A DNA stretch of 43,453 nt from a virus: the IMG/VR virus record IMGVR_UViG_3300037963_007019, positions 1 to 43,453 of that record. One strand, given 5' to 3'. A program made the position numbers and the translations under genes. Under the pieces are notes generated by a model. The model was not told the origin of the DNA, searched no databases, and worked only from the letters and a program-made list of their open reading frames with translations. Of this stretch, positions 22,359-30,998 are shown piece after piece. Each line of letters begins with the position of its first letter. Position 1 is the first letter of the stretch.

Positions 22359-23560
22359 TATCCTACAAAGAAAATAGGAGGTTCACCGTCACCTAAACCA
22401 GGTGAAGAACCTTCTAGAAGTTTTTGCTCTAATTCTGCCTTTTTAGTTGTACCTTCTTGTATTAAATCATAATTTAAAGCACCACCACCTAATAGATTGA
22501 CGTTACCAAATTTACCTCTTACCCTGCCTATAGTAATCATACTTAAAGCTAGTGCATATTCATAAACCCACTGTTCTTTGATTACGTCTCTTAATGGACG
22601 TTCCAGGTAACAAGATACCACACCGTAAAATCTAGAAGTACCAGGCTGGGGGTACATTCTTAGGTATTGGGTCCGTGGATCAAATTGTACATCTCTACGC
22701 GTAGCAAGTACATGTTCTCTCATATCCAAGAACTCTTTCATAGTATACCATGAAAGTAAATCGAAACCGTAATTTCCAAGCGCGTAACTGAAATAAGTTT
22801 GCTGAGCTAACGTTTGCTCTAATGTAAATAACGTATTGATTCCCTCAGAAGACCCCTCTTCGAAGTCAACTACATCTACTACTTTTCTATAATCCATTAT
22901 ATCGTAGTCAAAAACATTTTGAAAGAATGTTGTATCAGTAGCTGACCCAGCTACTGAATACGTATGTTTTACAGTTTTATCAAAATGACCGCTTAATGAC
23001 GTACCGTAATTAGCACCAGTAGAAGAGCTTAAAGAGGTTATAGCAGAAAAAATAGTTTGATCAATTATTTCTCCTTTATCTATATTTGTACCGAAATCAG
23101 CTGATAATGAACCTGATAAAGTGGGTTCAGTAGCAAATGATATACTTTCAAACACACTTGCACTTAAAGTTGAGGTTGCAACATAAACACTATCAGGTGA
23201 TTCTCCATAAAATTCAGGGCCCGGGCCTAATGGATTAGTACCTGCTTGTTTTTTTGAATTTGAATCTAAATCTGTATTAGCTAAAGTATATAAGAAATCT
23301 AATCTTATACCTTTATTAGTCTCATACATATCTGAGTCGAATATTAAAAACTCTCTTGTAAAACCAGCATACTTAGTAAAATATTCTGAAGCAATTTGTA
23401 TATTCTCTCTTAATTGATCTGTATGAATTTCTAAAGATACAAGTGGATAACCTAAAGCTCTTTTTATTCTATCTCCCAATCTATCATACGTTTCTATTTT
23501 ATTATTAAGATTAGTTGAGAGAAATGCTGATAGTGGAGAAATTTCACATGCTAAGGCCAT
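22358..23560 (-). CDS. Neck/head structural protein, possibly gp13
   Basis: A 400-residue late structural protein. The N-terminal part has a LGDRIKRALGYPLVSLEI helix-strand segment. The middle is Ser/Thr/Gly-rich (about 110-210). The C-terminal part contains LFTLEQTLAQQTYFSYALG, helical segments and a VYEYALALSMITIGRVRGKFG helix near 325-350. Size, late promoter and a place between portal and head completion genes suggest a neck protein of the gp13 type, but I am not certain. Low-complexity insertions make it longer than T4 gp13 (about 309 residues). Confidence 0.6.
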   Translation of the reverse strand: MALACEISPLSAFLSTNLNNKIETYDRLGDRIKRALGYPLVSLEIHTDQLRENIQIASEYFTKYAGFTREFLIFDSDMYETNKGIRLDFLYTLANTDLDSNSKKQAGTNPLGPGPEFYGESPDSVYVATSTLSASVFESISFATEPTLSGSLSADFGTNIDKGEIIDQTIFSAITSLSSSTGANYGTSLSGHFDKTVKHTYSVAGSATDTTFFQNVFDYDIMDYRKVVDVVDFEEGSSEGINTLFTLEQTLAQQTYFSYALGNYGFDLLSWYTMKEFLDMREHVLATRRDVQFDPRTQYLRMYPQPGTSRFYGVVSCYLERPLRDVIKEQWVYEYALALSMITIGRVRGKFGNVNLLGGGALNYDLIQEGTTKKAELEQKLLEGSSPGLGDGEPPIFFVG

Positions 23561-23565
23561 GAAAA

Positions 23566-23573
23566 TATTTATT
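23566..23573 (-). promoter_or_regulatory. Late promoter octamer AATAAATA (divergent pair)
   Basis: Minus-strand octamer five bases before the ATG at 23560. It is back to back with the plus-strand octamer at 23579-23586. Confidence 0.65.
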
Positions 23574-23578
23574 CATCT

Positions 23579-23586
23579 AATAAATA
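23579..23586 (+). promoter_or_regulatory. Late promoter octamer AATAAATA (divergent pair)
   Basis: Plus-strand octamer five bases before the ATG at 23592. Only 31 bases separate the two divergent start codons. Confidence 0.6.
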
Positions 23587-23591
23587 ATTAC

Positions 23592-24005
23592 ATGGCTTCA
23601 AACTATAATATACCTACTAGTAATGAAAATGGTACTAGTGAATACTTTAATACCAACCAATGCTTTTCTTTTAATAACCATATGCCTGGTAGCCAGGCAC
23701 TAGTTCAGTTAAGCTCCCAACCATGTTCTGAAGTTACTATATGGAATCATGCTGATCAAAACGTCTTAATTTTTGTTGGTCCAGGAGATAATGCTGCAAT
23801 AAACACAGCAGGGGAATTTGCAAAATATTCTGATGAAGCAAGAGGTGTATTGTTACTTAAGTCTACCGCTGATCATTTACATGAAATAACAATTAGAGGT
23901 TTAACTAATAGTGATCAAGTATCAGCTAAAAAAGCAGCTAATGGTTCAGCTGGCTCTATGATATATTATAGAACTCAATTCTTTAGTAATAACCCTTCTA
24001 GGTAG
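23592..24005 (+). CDS. Putative small virion protein
   Basis: A 137-residue protein, mostly beta by composition, with two cysteines (27 and 45) and Asn/Ser-rich ends. It has no signal peptide and no known motif. It is the only plus-strand gene inside the minus-strand head block and has its own late octamer. I chose the ATG at 23592 over the in-frame one at 23559, which would lie inside the opposite promoter. Its last eight bases overlap the end of gp20. It may be a later insertion of an accessory capsid or fibre protein. Confidence 0.65.
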   Translation: MASNYNIPTSNENGTSEYFNTNQCFSFNNHMPGSQALVQLSSQPCSEVTIWNHADQNVLIFVGPGDNAAINTAGEFAKYSDEARGVLLLKSTADHLHEITIRGLTNSDQVSAKKAANGSAGSMIYYRTQFFSNNPSR

Positions 24006-25776
24006 GTTCAGCTCCTCCTTCTGGTTCAGGTGCTGCTGGGGCTTCAGCAGGCTCATCAACTTGAGCTTCACCTCCACCAAATTCCGGTATACCAGCTCCT
24101 CCAACGTCACCAGTTCCTACACCTGCCCCTTCGCCCCCGGCAACATCAGCTTGAAGGTCAGCTATAGCTGCTTGTTCTTTCCACGAAGGGCCTGCATTTT
24201 GAATCTGTGCTAATTCCCATTGCATCTCAGCATCTTTTCTTAAGAACTCTCTGTTAGCGAGAATATCTTTATCTTTCCAACCTAAGTATTTTTTCTGAGC
24301 ATATGTTGCAGAAACAAACTCATTACCAGCTAGGTTATTATAGTTAGAAGCTTTTATTTCTAATTTTTGATTTTCTCTTAGTTCATAAAAATTAGTAGGA
24401 ACATTAAAAGTAACTTCTAAATTGTTTTCTTTAATATCATACTTATCTATAAGACCTTTCATCTTAAGATGGGTAAAGAACCCTCTCTTAATACCTGCTG
24501 CAAATCTCTGTTGCTGTCTAATAACGAATTTAGCAAATTTAAGTTCTTCTCTGAGCATAGTTGACCCATCTGCAGAAGCTTGATCTTGTGGATCTAATCT
24601 AGCACCGGGTACTTTTAAAGCTCTATATAGTTTCTTTATAAAGTACATTAGGTCAGCCAACTCACCTAAATTTGCTCCACCCGGTAATTGGGTTACTGAT
24701 GTACCTTCAGAGCCCTGTCTTTTTGCAAACCAAAAAGCATCTAACATTGATTGAGGCTCAAACTTTTTAGCAATATCAGTTTGATCTCTATCAAAAGTTT
24801 TTCTAGACCAATAATTTTGAATTAATTTACGTAAATAAGCTTCTGCTTTAGGAGGAGCCATATTACCTACATCAACGTTAAATACTAGTCTTTCTGGTGC
24901 TCTTACTAATCTATAAATTACTATAGCATCTTCAATTAAGGATAACTGCCTATATGGTCTTCTAGCATTTTCTAAAAACGGTATTACAAAGTTTTTAGTT
25001 TCATTATAAACTCCCGAATTAACATACACAATTTGATTCTCTTCCATAGGAATCATTTCAGTTTTTTCGACTTTAGTTGGATTAGATGGACTAAAAATAG
25101 GCTTTTTATAGATAAATCCCTTTACCAGCATATTTTGTATGTTGTTATAAACAGGATCTACAATATCAGCTGGTATATTAATAACACCTAATATACCTTC
25201 ATTAGTATAACTTTCATGTACTATAAGTTCGAAGTATACTTCACCTTCAACTAATAGCTGTCTAAAAAATGTCCAGCCTTTATTTTTAAGATCAAAATAA
25301 TCAGTAAACTTACCAAACTCTTTATCAAGTTCAGTTTTTTCATCTACAGATAAATCTATGTTATCATAAGAAAGTTTACATACATCTCCATTGTCATCTA
25401 CATTTATTACTTCATCGCAAATTTCATCTAAAGCATCTGCTACTTCACTAGCAGCCGCCATTATTCTATAATCCTTTAATCTACCTGGCTTTTCTGGAGA
25501 TAAAGCTGCATACATTACATCTCCAAAAGAATTATCCTTTCCAAAATCACCTATAGGAGTTGCGTTGTAAGGGTTAGAAGAGGAAACTGATGTTTTAGCG
25601 AGCGCATCAGCTCTTCTCATACCCGTATTTCTAAAAATTTTATACTTAGGGTTCAATGAATCATCTTCACCGGTTGCCGCGTAAGGCAATCTATTTTGTA
25701 TGTATTGAACTAAACTTCTACCGAAAGTAGATGCTCTTCCATCGTTAGAAACATACGATTTATTTTGATCAGCCAT
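23998..25776 (-). CDS. gp20: Portal protein gp20
   Basis: A 592-residue T4-type portal vertex protein, the dodecamer through which DNA is packaged and ejected. It has the expected core: SYTNEGILGVINIPADIVDPVYN, PYRQLSLIEDAIVIYRLVRAPERLVF, the tunnel-loop region with QLPGGANLGELADLMYF, and PGARLDPQD. It also has the typical long Ala/Gly/Glu/Pro-rich C-terminal tail. It is slightly longer than T4 gp20 (524 residues), mainly because of that tail. A late octamer lies six bases before the ATG. Confidence 0.96.
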   Translation of the reverse strand: MADQNKSYVSNDGRASTFGRSLVQYIQNRLPYAATGEDDSLNPKYKIFRNTGMRRADALAKTSVSSSNPYNATPIGDFGKDNSFGDVMYAALSPEKPGRLKDYRIMAAASEVADALDEICDEVINVDDNGDVCKLSYDNIDLSVDEKTELDKEFGKFTDYFDLKNKGWTFFRQLLVEGEVYFELIVHESYTNEGILGVINIPADIVDPVYNNIQNMLVKGFIYKKPIFSPSNPTKVEKTEMIPMEENQIVYVNSGVYNETKNFVIPFLENARRPYRQLSLIEDAIVIYRLVRAPERLVFNVDVGNMAPPKAEAYLRKLIQNYWSRKTFDRDQTDIAKKFEPQSMLDAFWFAKRQGSEGTSVTQLPGGANLGELADLMYFIKKLYRALKVPGARLDPQDQASADGSTMLREELKFAKFVIRQQQRFAAGIKRGFFTHLKMKGLIDKYDIKENNLEVTFNVPTNFYELRENQKLEIKASNYNNLAGNEFVSATYAQKKYLGWKDKDILANREFLRKDAEMQWELAQIQNAGPSWKEQAAIADLQADVAGGEGAGVGTGDVGGAGIPEFGGGEAQVDEPAEAPAAPEPEGGAEPT

Positions 25777-25782
25777 TATACA

Positions 25783-25790
25783 TATTTATC
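25783..25790 (-). promoter_or_regulatory. Late promoter octamer GATAAATA
   Basis: Minus-strand octamer six bases before the gp20 ATG at 25776. Confidence 0.65.
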
Positions 25791-25796
25791 TACCTC

Positions 25797-26645
25797 TTAG
25801 TAATAATCACCGTAAATGTCGGTATTATTAGTACTCATATCAAAAACAGTCTCTTTACTTTCATCATCAATATCCCAATCAAAGCCTTTATCTCTTGAAA
25901 CTTCATCTCCAGAAAGGTTAGTTGACAAAGTACCAGAGAACGTATTTTCAAATACTTGACTATCAACTGGCTCTCTAGGTGCATCAGTTTGAAAGGAGAA
26001 ATCAAATCTTTTAGCTCTTATTCTAAAAACGTAATGACCTAAAACAGGGTTTAGAGCTGATACATCTTCATCCATTTTTTCAGTAATCTCATATACTTTA
26101 GCTCCTCTATCTCCAGGCCTATCACATCCTAAAGGAGTAACTTGAATTAGGTCACCAGCTTTAGGTTCTACAGAACTTAATCTCGACTCCCAGTTTAGGG
26201 TAGTTAATCCTTCAATATTAGGATCTAATGCTGAACTTAACAAACCTTGATTAGATGGAATATAGTAAGTATTAGCTGATAAAACATCTGAAAATGTATC
26301 AATATGTACGTAACCGGTAAATTCATCACCAGGATCAAAACCAAATTTAGATAGTTGTAGAGCGTCTTGAGATAGCTCAATGTACATCATTAAATTAGTA
26401 GGTCCTAGATACACTGAAGCTGGTTGTTCACCGTATAATAAATCAGCTGATAATAATGAAAAGGAGTTAACATAATACGCTATTTCAACTCCAAAACTAT
26501 TAATTAGATCTTCATATGCTTTATCAAAAACTAACTGCTCTGCTTGTAGAACAGATGGATCTACTAACTTACTACATTGTTTTATAGCAGTTGCAGCTAG
26601 TACTTCATCAGGAGTACAATTCAATCTGTTTTCGTTACATCCCAT
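25797..26645 (-). CDS. gp14: Neck protein gp14-like
   Basis: A 282-residue structural protein. The stretch FGVEIAYYVNSF followed by LLYGE, then YIELSQDALQLSKFGFDPGDEFTGYV, matches the pattern of T4 gp14 (EIFGE ... MLSKFGLEIKDQMT), a neck protein that joins head and tail. The C-terminal third is acidic and Ser/Thr/Asp-rich. Its start overlaps the nucleotidyltransferase end by 11 bases and portal follows, in keeping with a head-tail joining role. Confidence 0.72.
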   Translation of the reverse strand: MGCNENRLNCTPDEVLAATAIKQCSKLVDPSVLQAEQLVFDKAYEDLINSFGVEIAYYVNSFSLLSADLLYGEQPASVYLGPTNLMMYIELSQDALQLSKFGFDPGDEFTGYVHIDTFSDVLSANTYYIPSNQGLLSSALDPNIEGLTTLNWESRLSSVEPKAGDLIQVTPLGCDRPGDRGAKVYEITEKMDEDVSALNPVLGHYVFRIRAKRFDFSFQTDAPREPVDSQVFENTFSGTLSTNLSGDEVSRDKGFDWDIDDESKETVFDMSTNNTDIYGDYY

Positions 26646-27675
26646 TTCTCCTACTTATATTAGCACATTTATTACCTTCTTCATCTTCATACATCTTACA
26701 TACAACATCAGAATTACCTAACATTTTTGTTTTACCGGGTTCAAAAGACATATTATAATCATTTAACATTTTAAACATAGGTATACCCATAAGCTTTATT
26801 TGAGCAGCTGCACCTCCCATTAAATTTTTTACATGATGATTTTTATGGTTATAATCTTTTTTTGTAGTAGTTAAATGCTTTTTTGTTAGCCCGACCCTAT
26901 TAGGATTTTTGTTACCAATATTAAACTTTAAAAGCTTTTCTCCTTGATAGTATTCAAAATAGGTTTTAAAGTTTTCAGTGTATATTTTATCATATGACTG
27001 AGCAATTATATCAATTAAATCACCTATTGTATCGGTATTGCGTAAAATTTTAAAAGCTAAATTTTCTATGCTAAATTCACCATCTCTCTCTAAGCCACTC
27101 TTACGCATTTTAGAAATTTTCTTTTTTAAATTATTAGCTTTTTCGTGTAAATCTTTTGCAGTTACACCTTTAACTTTATCTACTTTTTCTTTTAAAATCT
27201 TTACATCATTTTGAAATGTTTTAGCTTTTTTATATACATCTCTCTCATCAATAGACGGTGGGTTATAGCTAGGTTCAGTTATCCATTTGTTATCTTTTAA
27301 TGAATATAGACCTGAAGCAACATGAGGTTCATCCTTATCTTGCATATACATTTCTACTCCATGATCTTTTAAGCTTATATTATGTCTAAGATTCCACATA
27401 AATCTTTGACCATCTAATGCCTTTTTAACTAAATCTTCATCTTCATTAATATCCTTATAATCAATTAATACATGAACATCTAAATCTGAAAATTTATTGT
27501 AATTATAGTTACTATTGCTACCAGTTAATGTAACGTCATGTATAGTTACATCTTCTAAATTTAACTTATCTATAAAATCATCTGTAATAGCTAAAAGTTT
27601 CTTTCGTATGTCTGGGTCAAATTTTTTATCTTCAGACCAAAACTTTTTATTTAGAGTTTTGTTATAGAACTTCAC
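26635..27675 (-). CDS. Nucleotidyltransferase-fold protein
   Basis: A 346-residue protein starting with GTG. An MNT/pol-beta-type nucleotidyltransferase signature is clear at about residues 51-72: TGSNSNYNYNKFSDLDVHVL, with the two metal-binding aspartates in SDLDVH. A long helical middle (about 150-200, Lys-rich) and a basic, Gly-containing C-terminus follow. Such domains add nucleotides to proteins, RNA or small molecules; the target is unknown. It lies in the late head block with a TATAAATA octamer upstream, so it may be packaged. Its N-terminus (MKFYNKTLNKKFWSE) is vaguely like a capsid-targeting leader but lacks the exact gp21 site. Confidence 0.75.
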   Translation of the reverse strand: MKFYNKTLNKKFWSEDKKFDPDIRKKLLAITDDFIDKLNLEDVTIHDVTLTGSNSNYNYNKFSDLDVHVLIDYKDINEDEDLVKKALDGQRFMWNLRHNISLKDHGVEMYMQDKDEPHVASGLYSLKDNKWITEPSYNPPSIDERDVYKKAKTFQNDVKILKEKVDKVKGVTAKDLHEKANNLKKKISKMRKSGLERDGEFSIENLAFKILRNTDTIGDLIDIIAQSYDKIYTENFKTYFEYYQGEKLLKFNIGNKNPNRVGLTKKHLTTTKKDYNHKNHHVKNLMGGAAAQIKLMGIPMFKMLNDYNMSFEPGKTKMLGNSDVVCKMYEDEEGNKCANISRRNGM

Positions 27676-27683
27676 AGCAATTA

Positions 27684-27691
27684 TATTTATA
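27684..27691 (-). promoter_or_regulatory. Late promoter octamer TATAAATA
   Basis: A perfect octamer on the minus strand eight bases before the GTG at 27675, directly downstream of a terminator. The spacing is larger than at other genes. Confidence 0.6.
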
Positions 27692-27692
27692 T

Positions 27693-27727
27693 AAAAAAAG
27701 CCTGATGACCTAAGTCAGCAGGCTTTT
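27693..27727 (-). terminator. Rho-independent terminator after the acidic core gene
   Basis: Arms at 27700-27709 and 27714-27723 pair over ten positions with one mismatch around a 4-base loop. Seven T residues follow on the minus strand. T residues also lie on the plus side (four), so it may act weakly in both directions. Confidence 0.85.
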
Positions 27728-27746
27728 CTTCTATTTAATTTTAATC

Positions 27747-28649
27747 TTATTCGAACGCGTTATGACCAGGCTTTAGACTACCGACTTTGTTATTCTTTCC
27801 ATCGTTATAACTCGTATTCATTGGCGAACCAGGATCAACTCCTTTTTTACCTGCTCCTTTTTCAGAAGCAGCACCCTTCGCCTTCAAATTACCGACTTTG
27901 TTATTTTTACCATCGTTATAATTAGTGTTCATTGGTGTATAGCCTTCCTCATCTTCTTCAGGAAGAGCTTCTTCACTTTCACCCACTTCTTCATCTTCAA
28001 ATTCTTCTGGACCACCGTCTTCAACGTCGTCAACATCATCTTCTAATTGCTGTGCAATCAGATCATGTAGTGTTTTAGCGGTGTCCTTGTCTAGTGTAAT
28101 AGTAACTTCACCTTCAGCTCCATCTGGATCAGCATCATCTAATCCAAGAGCATCAAGTTCTTCCATGGAATCGTCACCTTCTTCCATTTCACCATAGTTT
28201 TCGTTAACCATTACTTTATCATAAAGTCGATCAAATACAGATTTTTTAGCCATAAAATTATTTAGGCTCTCGCGCGCAATTTTCTCTGTTTCTTCTGAAT
28301 TTTCTTCATTTTCTTCTAACTCCTCCTCATCCTCCTCAGATTTACCTACTATTCCAGAATAAGCATTTCCTTTACCTGTAGGTTCTGGTCCTTGATATTC
28401 TGTACCAGGGTCATTATCATCCCCATAAGAAAGTCCTTTTATATTATATTTGTTTTCTTTATCACCCGCTTTAGTTATATCCACTTCTGCTTCTTTGAAT
28501 CCTCCTTTTTCAGTTGGACCAGTATCCTTGGTTACTAAATCAGCTGCCCCAATTTCACCAGCAGGTACTTGCTCTTCAACTACATTAACACCATCTAGGA
28601 TTTTTCCATAAGCTTCTCCTAGGCTATACAAGTCGTTATTTTTAGACAT
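27747..28649 (-). CDS. Acidic prohead core-like protein
   Basis: A 300-residue, extremely acidic protein (Asp/Glu runs at about 105-122 and 200-235). The N-terminus reads LYSLGEAYGKIL, giving a gp21-type site L-G-E before Ala at residue 13. Near the C-terminus an NYNDGKNNKVG-type motif occurs twice (about 244-258 and 281-295) after PMNT, as an imperfect direct repeat. Acidic composition, a gp21 site and late expression beside head genes suggest a prohead core component related in role to T4 gp67/gp68. A terminator follows immediately. No enzymatic motif is visible. Confidence 0.65.
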   Translation of the reverse strand: MSKNNDLYSLGEAYGKILDGVNVVEEQVPAGEIGAADLVTKDTGPTEKGGFKEAEVDITKAGDKENKYNIKGLSYGDDNDPGTEYQGPEPTGKGNAYSGIVGKSEEDEEELEENEENSEETEKIARESLNNFMAKKSVFDRLYDKVMVNENYGEMEEGDDSMEELDALGLDDADPDGAEGEVTITLDKDTAKTLHDLIAQQLEDDVDDVEDGGPEEFEDEEVGESEEALPEEDEEGYTPMNTNYNDGKNNKVGNLKAKGAASEKGAGKKGVDPGSPMNTSYNDGKNNKVGSLKPGHNAFE

Positions 28650-28654
28650 GTAAT

Positions 28655-28662
28655 TATTTATA
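28655..28662 (-). promoter_or_regulatory. Late promoter octamer TATAAATA (divergent pair)
   Basis: A perfect octamer five bases before the ATG at 28649, divergent from the terminase promoter at 28668-28675. Confidence 0.7.
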
Positions 28663-28667
28663 CTTTT

Positions 28668-28675
28668 GATAAATA
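28668..28675 (+). promoter_or_regulatory. Late promoter octamer GATAAATA (divergent pair)
   Basis: Plus-strand octamer six bases before the terminase ATG at 28682. Only 32 bases separate the two divergent start codons. Confidence 0.65.
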
Positions 28676-28681
28676 TTTTTA

Positions 28682-30379
28682 ATGCCTAACAACAATAATA
28701 ATATGTATTACATGGGTAACACAAATTTACCCAATACTAAATGGCGTGGTGAGTATACCAAAGATCAAGTTAAACAGTTAAAAAAAGCTTCACAAAATAT
28801 ATTATTTTTTGCTGAAAACTTCTTCCATATCATTAACTTAGATAGGGGTAAAGAAAAAATTAAGCTATATAAAGCTCAAAAGAGAGCTTTAAGAAAAATG
28901 AGAGATAATCGCTTTTTTTGTTTATTGGCTTCTAGACAAATAGGAAAGTCTACTATGATGACTATCTATATTCTTTGGCAAGCATGCTTTAATAGTGATC
29001 AACGTATACTCTTAGTTGCTAACAAAGAAGCAACTGCTATTGAAATATTTCAAAGAGTGAGAATGGCTTATGAGGAGTTGCCTAACTGGCTGAAACCACC
29101 TGTTAAAGAATATGCTAAAACCTCCATGACGTTAGAAAATGGTAGTAGGATAGGTATTACCACAACAACTGGTACTGCTGCTCGAGGTCAGTCTGTAAAT
29201 TGTTTAGTTATTGATGAGATGGCGTTTATTGAACCTCATTTAGTAGAGGAGTTTTGGAAATCAGTCTTCCCTATTATTACTTCTTCTAAAAATTCTAAAG
29301 TATTTGTCTGCTCAACAGCTAATGGTACAGGTAATCTTTTTCATAAAATATACACCGGCGCTGTTGATAAAGAGAATAACTGGGCGCATGATAAAATAAT
29401 GTGGAATGAAGTCCCGGGTAGAGATGAGGAATGGGCTCGTTTAACAAGGCATGCTATAGGTTCATACGATGCCTGGATACAAGAGTTTGAATGTGAGTTT
29501 GTAAACTTTGGAGAATCTTCTATTGATGATGAACTATATGAACTTCTAGCTGCTAAAATAGTAGAACCTAAAATTACTCTTGATGAAGGTAATTATAAAA
29601 TATGGGAAGAGCCCGACCCGTCCAGAATATATGTTGCTGGGGTTGATACATCAGAAGGTGTGGGGAGTGATGCTGCTGTAATGCAAATTTTAGATATTAC
29701 AGACCCTACTGATATAAGACAAGTAGCTACTTACCATAATAATAAAATACCACCCCTAGAGTATACTAATAAAGTTCATTCTATTTTAAGAAATTACGGA
29801 TCTCCACTAGCTTTGATTGAAAGAAATAATTGTGGAGCACAGGTAGTAGACAGACTAGCTAATGATTTAGGGTATGAAAAAATAGTATCATATGGTAATC
29901 AAAGAGCCCATAGAAAAAATATTATGTTAGGTATGATAGCTCATACAAATACTAAACATAAAGGAGTATTGAATATGAGATATTGGCTTAATGATCTTAG
30001 AGTAGTAACTTTAAGAGATGAAGAGACTTTAAAAGAATTGAAAGATTTTGTACGTTATCCTAATGGAACTTGGAAGGCGAGAAGCGGATGCCATGATGAT
30101 AGAGTTATGTCTTTATTATATGCTTTATACGTTCTTGATAAAGATTTAGCTCAAAGATACTTTGATATAGTAGAATTTGATTCTACTGGACAGCCTCTAA
30201 TAATAGAGCCTATGGACTTCGGAGTAGCTCTATTTGAAGATAATACTTCGATTTATCTTGATAATGAAGTAGTAGGGGAAGGCAATTTTAATTTAAATCC
30301 TATTGTGTGGGGCATGGGTGATGAGGTTGAAGAAGATATGGGTGAGTTAATAGACAATGGCTTTATACCTTTACAATAA
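28682..30379 (+). CDS. gp17: Terminase large subunit gp17
   Basis: A 565-residue packaging motor. The N-terminal ATPase has Walker A SRQIGKST (84-91), Walker B LVIDE (175-179) and the coupling motif STANG (211-215). The C-terminal RNase H-like nuclease has D322 (VAGVDTSEG), E380 (ALIERNN) and D472/D473 (CHDDRV) as metal ligands. Length is close to T4 gp17 (610). It heads the plus-strand tail operon, followed by tube-like and sheath genes. The small subunit is probably the gene at 41533-41973 on the other strand, which is an unusual separation. Confidence 0.97.
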   Translation: MPNNNNNMYYMGNTNLPNTKWRGEYTKDQVKQLKKASQNILFFAENFFHIINLDRGKEKIKLYKAQKRALRKMRDNRFFCLLASRQIGKSTMMTIYILWQACFNSDQRILLVANKEATAIEIFQRVRMAYEELPNWLKPPVKEYAKTSMTLENGSRIGITTTTGTAARGQSVNCLVIDEMAFIEPHLVEEFWKSVFPIITSSKNSKVFVCSTANGTGNLFHKIYTGAVDKENNWAHDKIMWNEVPGRDEEWARLTRHAIGSYDAWIQEFECEFVNFGESSIDDELYELLAAKIVEPKITLDEGNYKIWEEPDPSRIYVAGVDTSEGVGSDAAVMQILDITDPTDIRQVATYHNNKIPPLEYTNKVHSILRNYGSPLALIERNNCGAQVVDRLANDLGYEKIVSYGNQRAHRKNIMLGMIAHTNTKHKGVLNMRYWLNDLRVVTLRDEETLKELKDFVRYPNGTWKARSGCHDDRVMSLLYALYVLDKDLAQRYFDIVEFDSTGQPLIIEPMDFGVALFEDNTSIYLDNEVVGEGNFNLNPIVWGMGDEVEEDMGELIDNGFIPLQ

Positions 30380-30382
30380 ATA
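30375..30382 (+). promoter_or_regulatory. Late promoter octamers before the tube-like gene
   Basis: AATAAATA at 30375-30382 lies six bases before the ATG at 30389. A second, perfect TATAAATA (30381-30388) touches the ATG. The first overlaps the gp17 stop. Confidence 0.65.
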
Positions 30383-30388
30383 TAAATA

Positions 30389-30967
30389 ATGGCACGCAAC
30401 ACTTTACAGCAAGCAGTTCTAAATAAATCAAGAGCTGATAAGTTTTTACTTGTTTTTGATGTACCGCCTATATTAAAAGAGTTTAGTAAAAAATTTAATC
30501 AAGATAATAAACATATTATTCCGGATTCAGTTCAATTTTCAGTTTTTGGGACTGCAGTTCCTGAAATTACAGTACCAGCAGTAGAAAATAGATACGCAGG
30601 TAACACATTATATGTGAGCTCTCATTCAAAAAATTCTTATCCTCCTGTAAGTGTAAAATTTAAAATTGATAACGAATATAAAAACTACTGGGTTATTTAT
30701 AATTGGTTAAATCTACTACACGATCAAAGAGAAGGTAAATATAATGCTAGAGAAATTCAAGTTGACAAAAATTTTGATGATTACCAAGTAAATCTTACTA
30801 TTTTTGGTAAAGATGAGTTTAATAATAGTCGTATAAAATTTACGTATACTAAAGCTTTTCCTGTATCGATTGATACTATAAACTATGATTATCAAAATAC
30901 TGATGAAATAGTTTCGGGTTTTACTTTCGTTTACTCACAACTTCATACTGAAGTTGTAGATTTTTGA
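30389..30967 (+). CDS. Tail tube-fold protein (gp19 family)
   Basis: A 192-residue virion protein with the tube-protein strand order: FLLVFDVPP start, a VPEITVPAVE segment near 67-76, SVKFKIDNEYKNYWVIYNWL (about 91-110) and a closing ISGFTFVYSQLH-like strand. These resemble gp19-type tail tube proteins, of which the window has three. It lies between terminase and sheath. It may form a specialised ring, such as tube initiation or a tail terminator, rather than the bulk tube. Confidence 0.65.
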   Translation: MARNTLQQAVLNKSRADKFLLVFDVPPILKEFSKKFNQDNKHIIPDSVQFSVFGTAVPEITVPAVENRYAGNTLYVSSHSKNSYPPVSVKFKIDNEYKNYWVIYNWLNLLHDQREGKYNAREIQVDKNFDDYQVNLTIFGKDEFNNSRIKFTYTKAFPVSIDTINYDYQNTDEIVSGFTFVYSQLHTEVVDF

Positions 30968-30985
30968 TATTTTAGGGCGGAATTA

Positions 30986-30993
30986 AATAAATA
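30986..30993 (+). promoter_or_regulatory. Late promoter octamer AATAAATA
   Basis: Five bases before the sheath ATG at 30999. Confidence 0.65.
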
Positions 30994-30998
30994 ATTTT

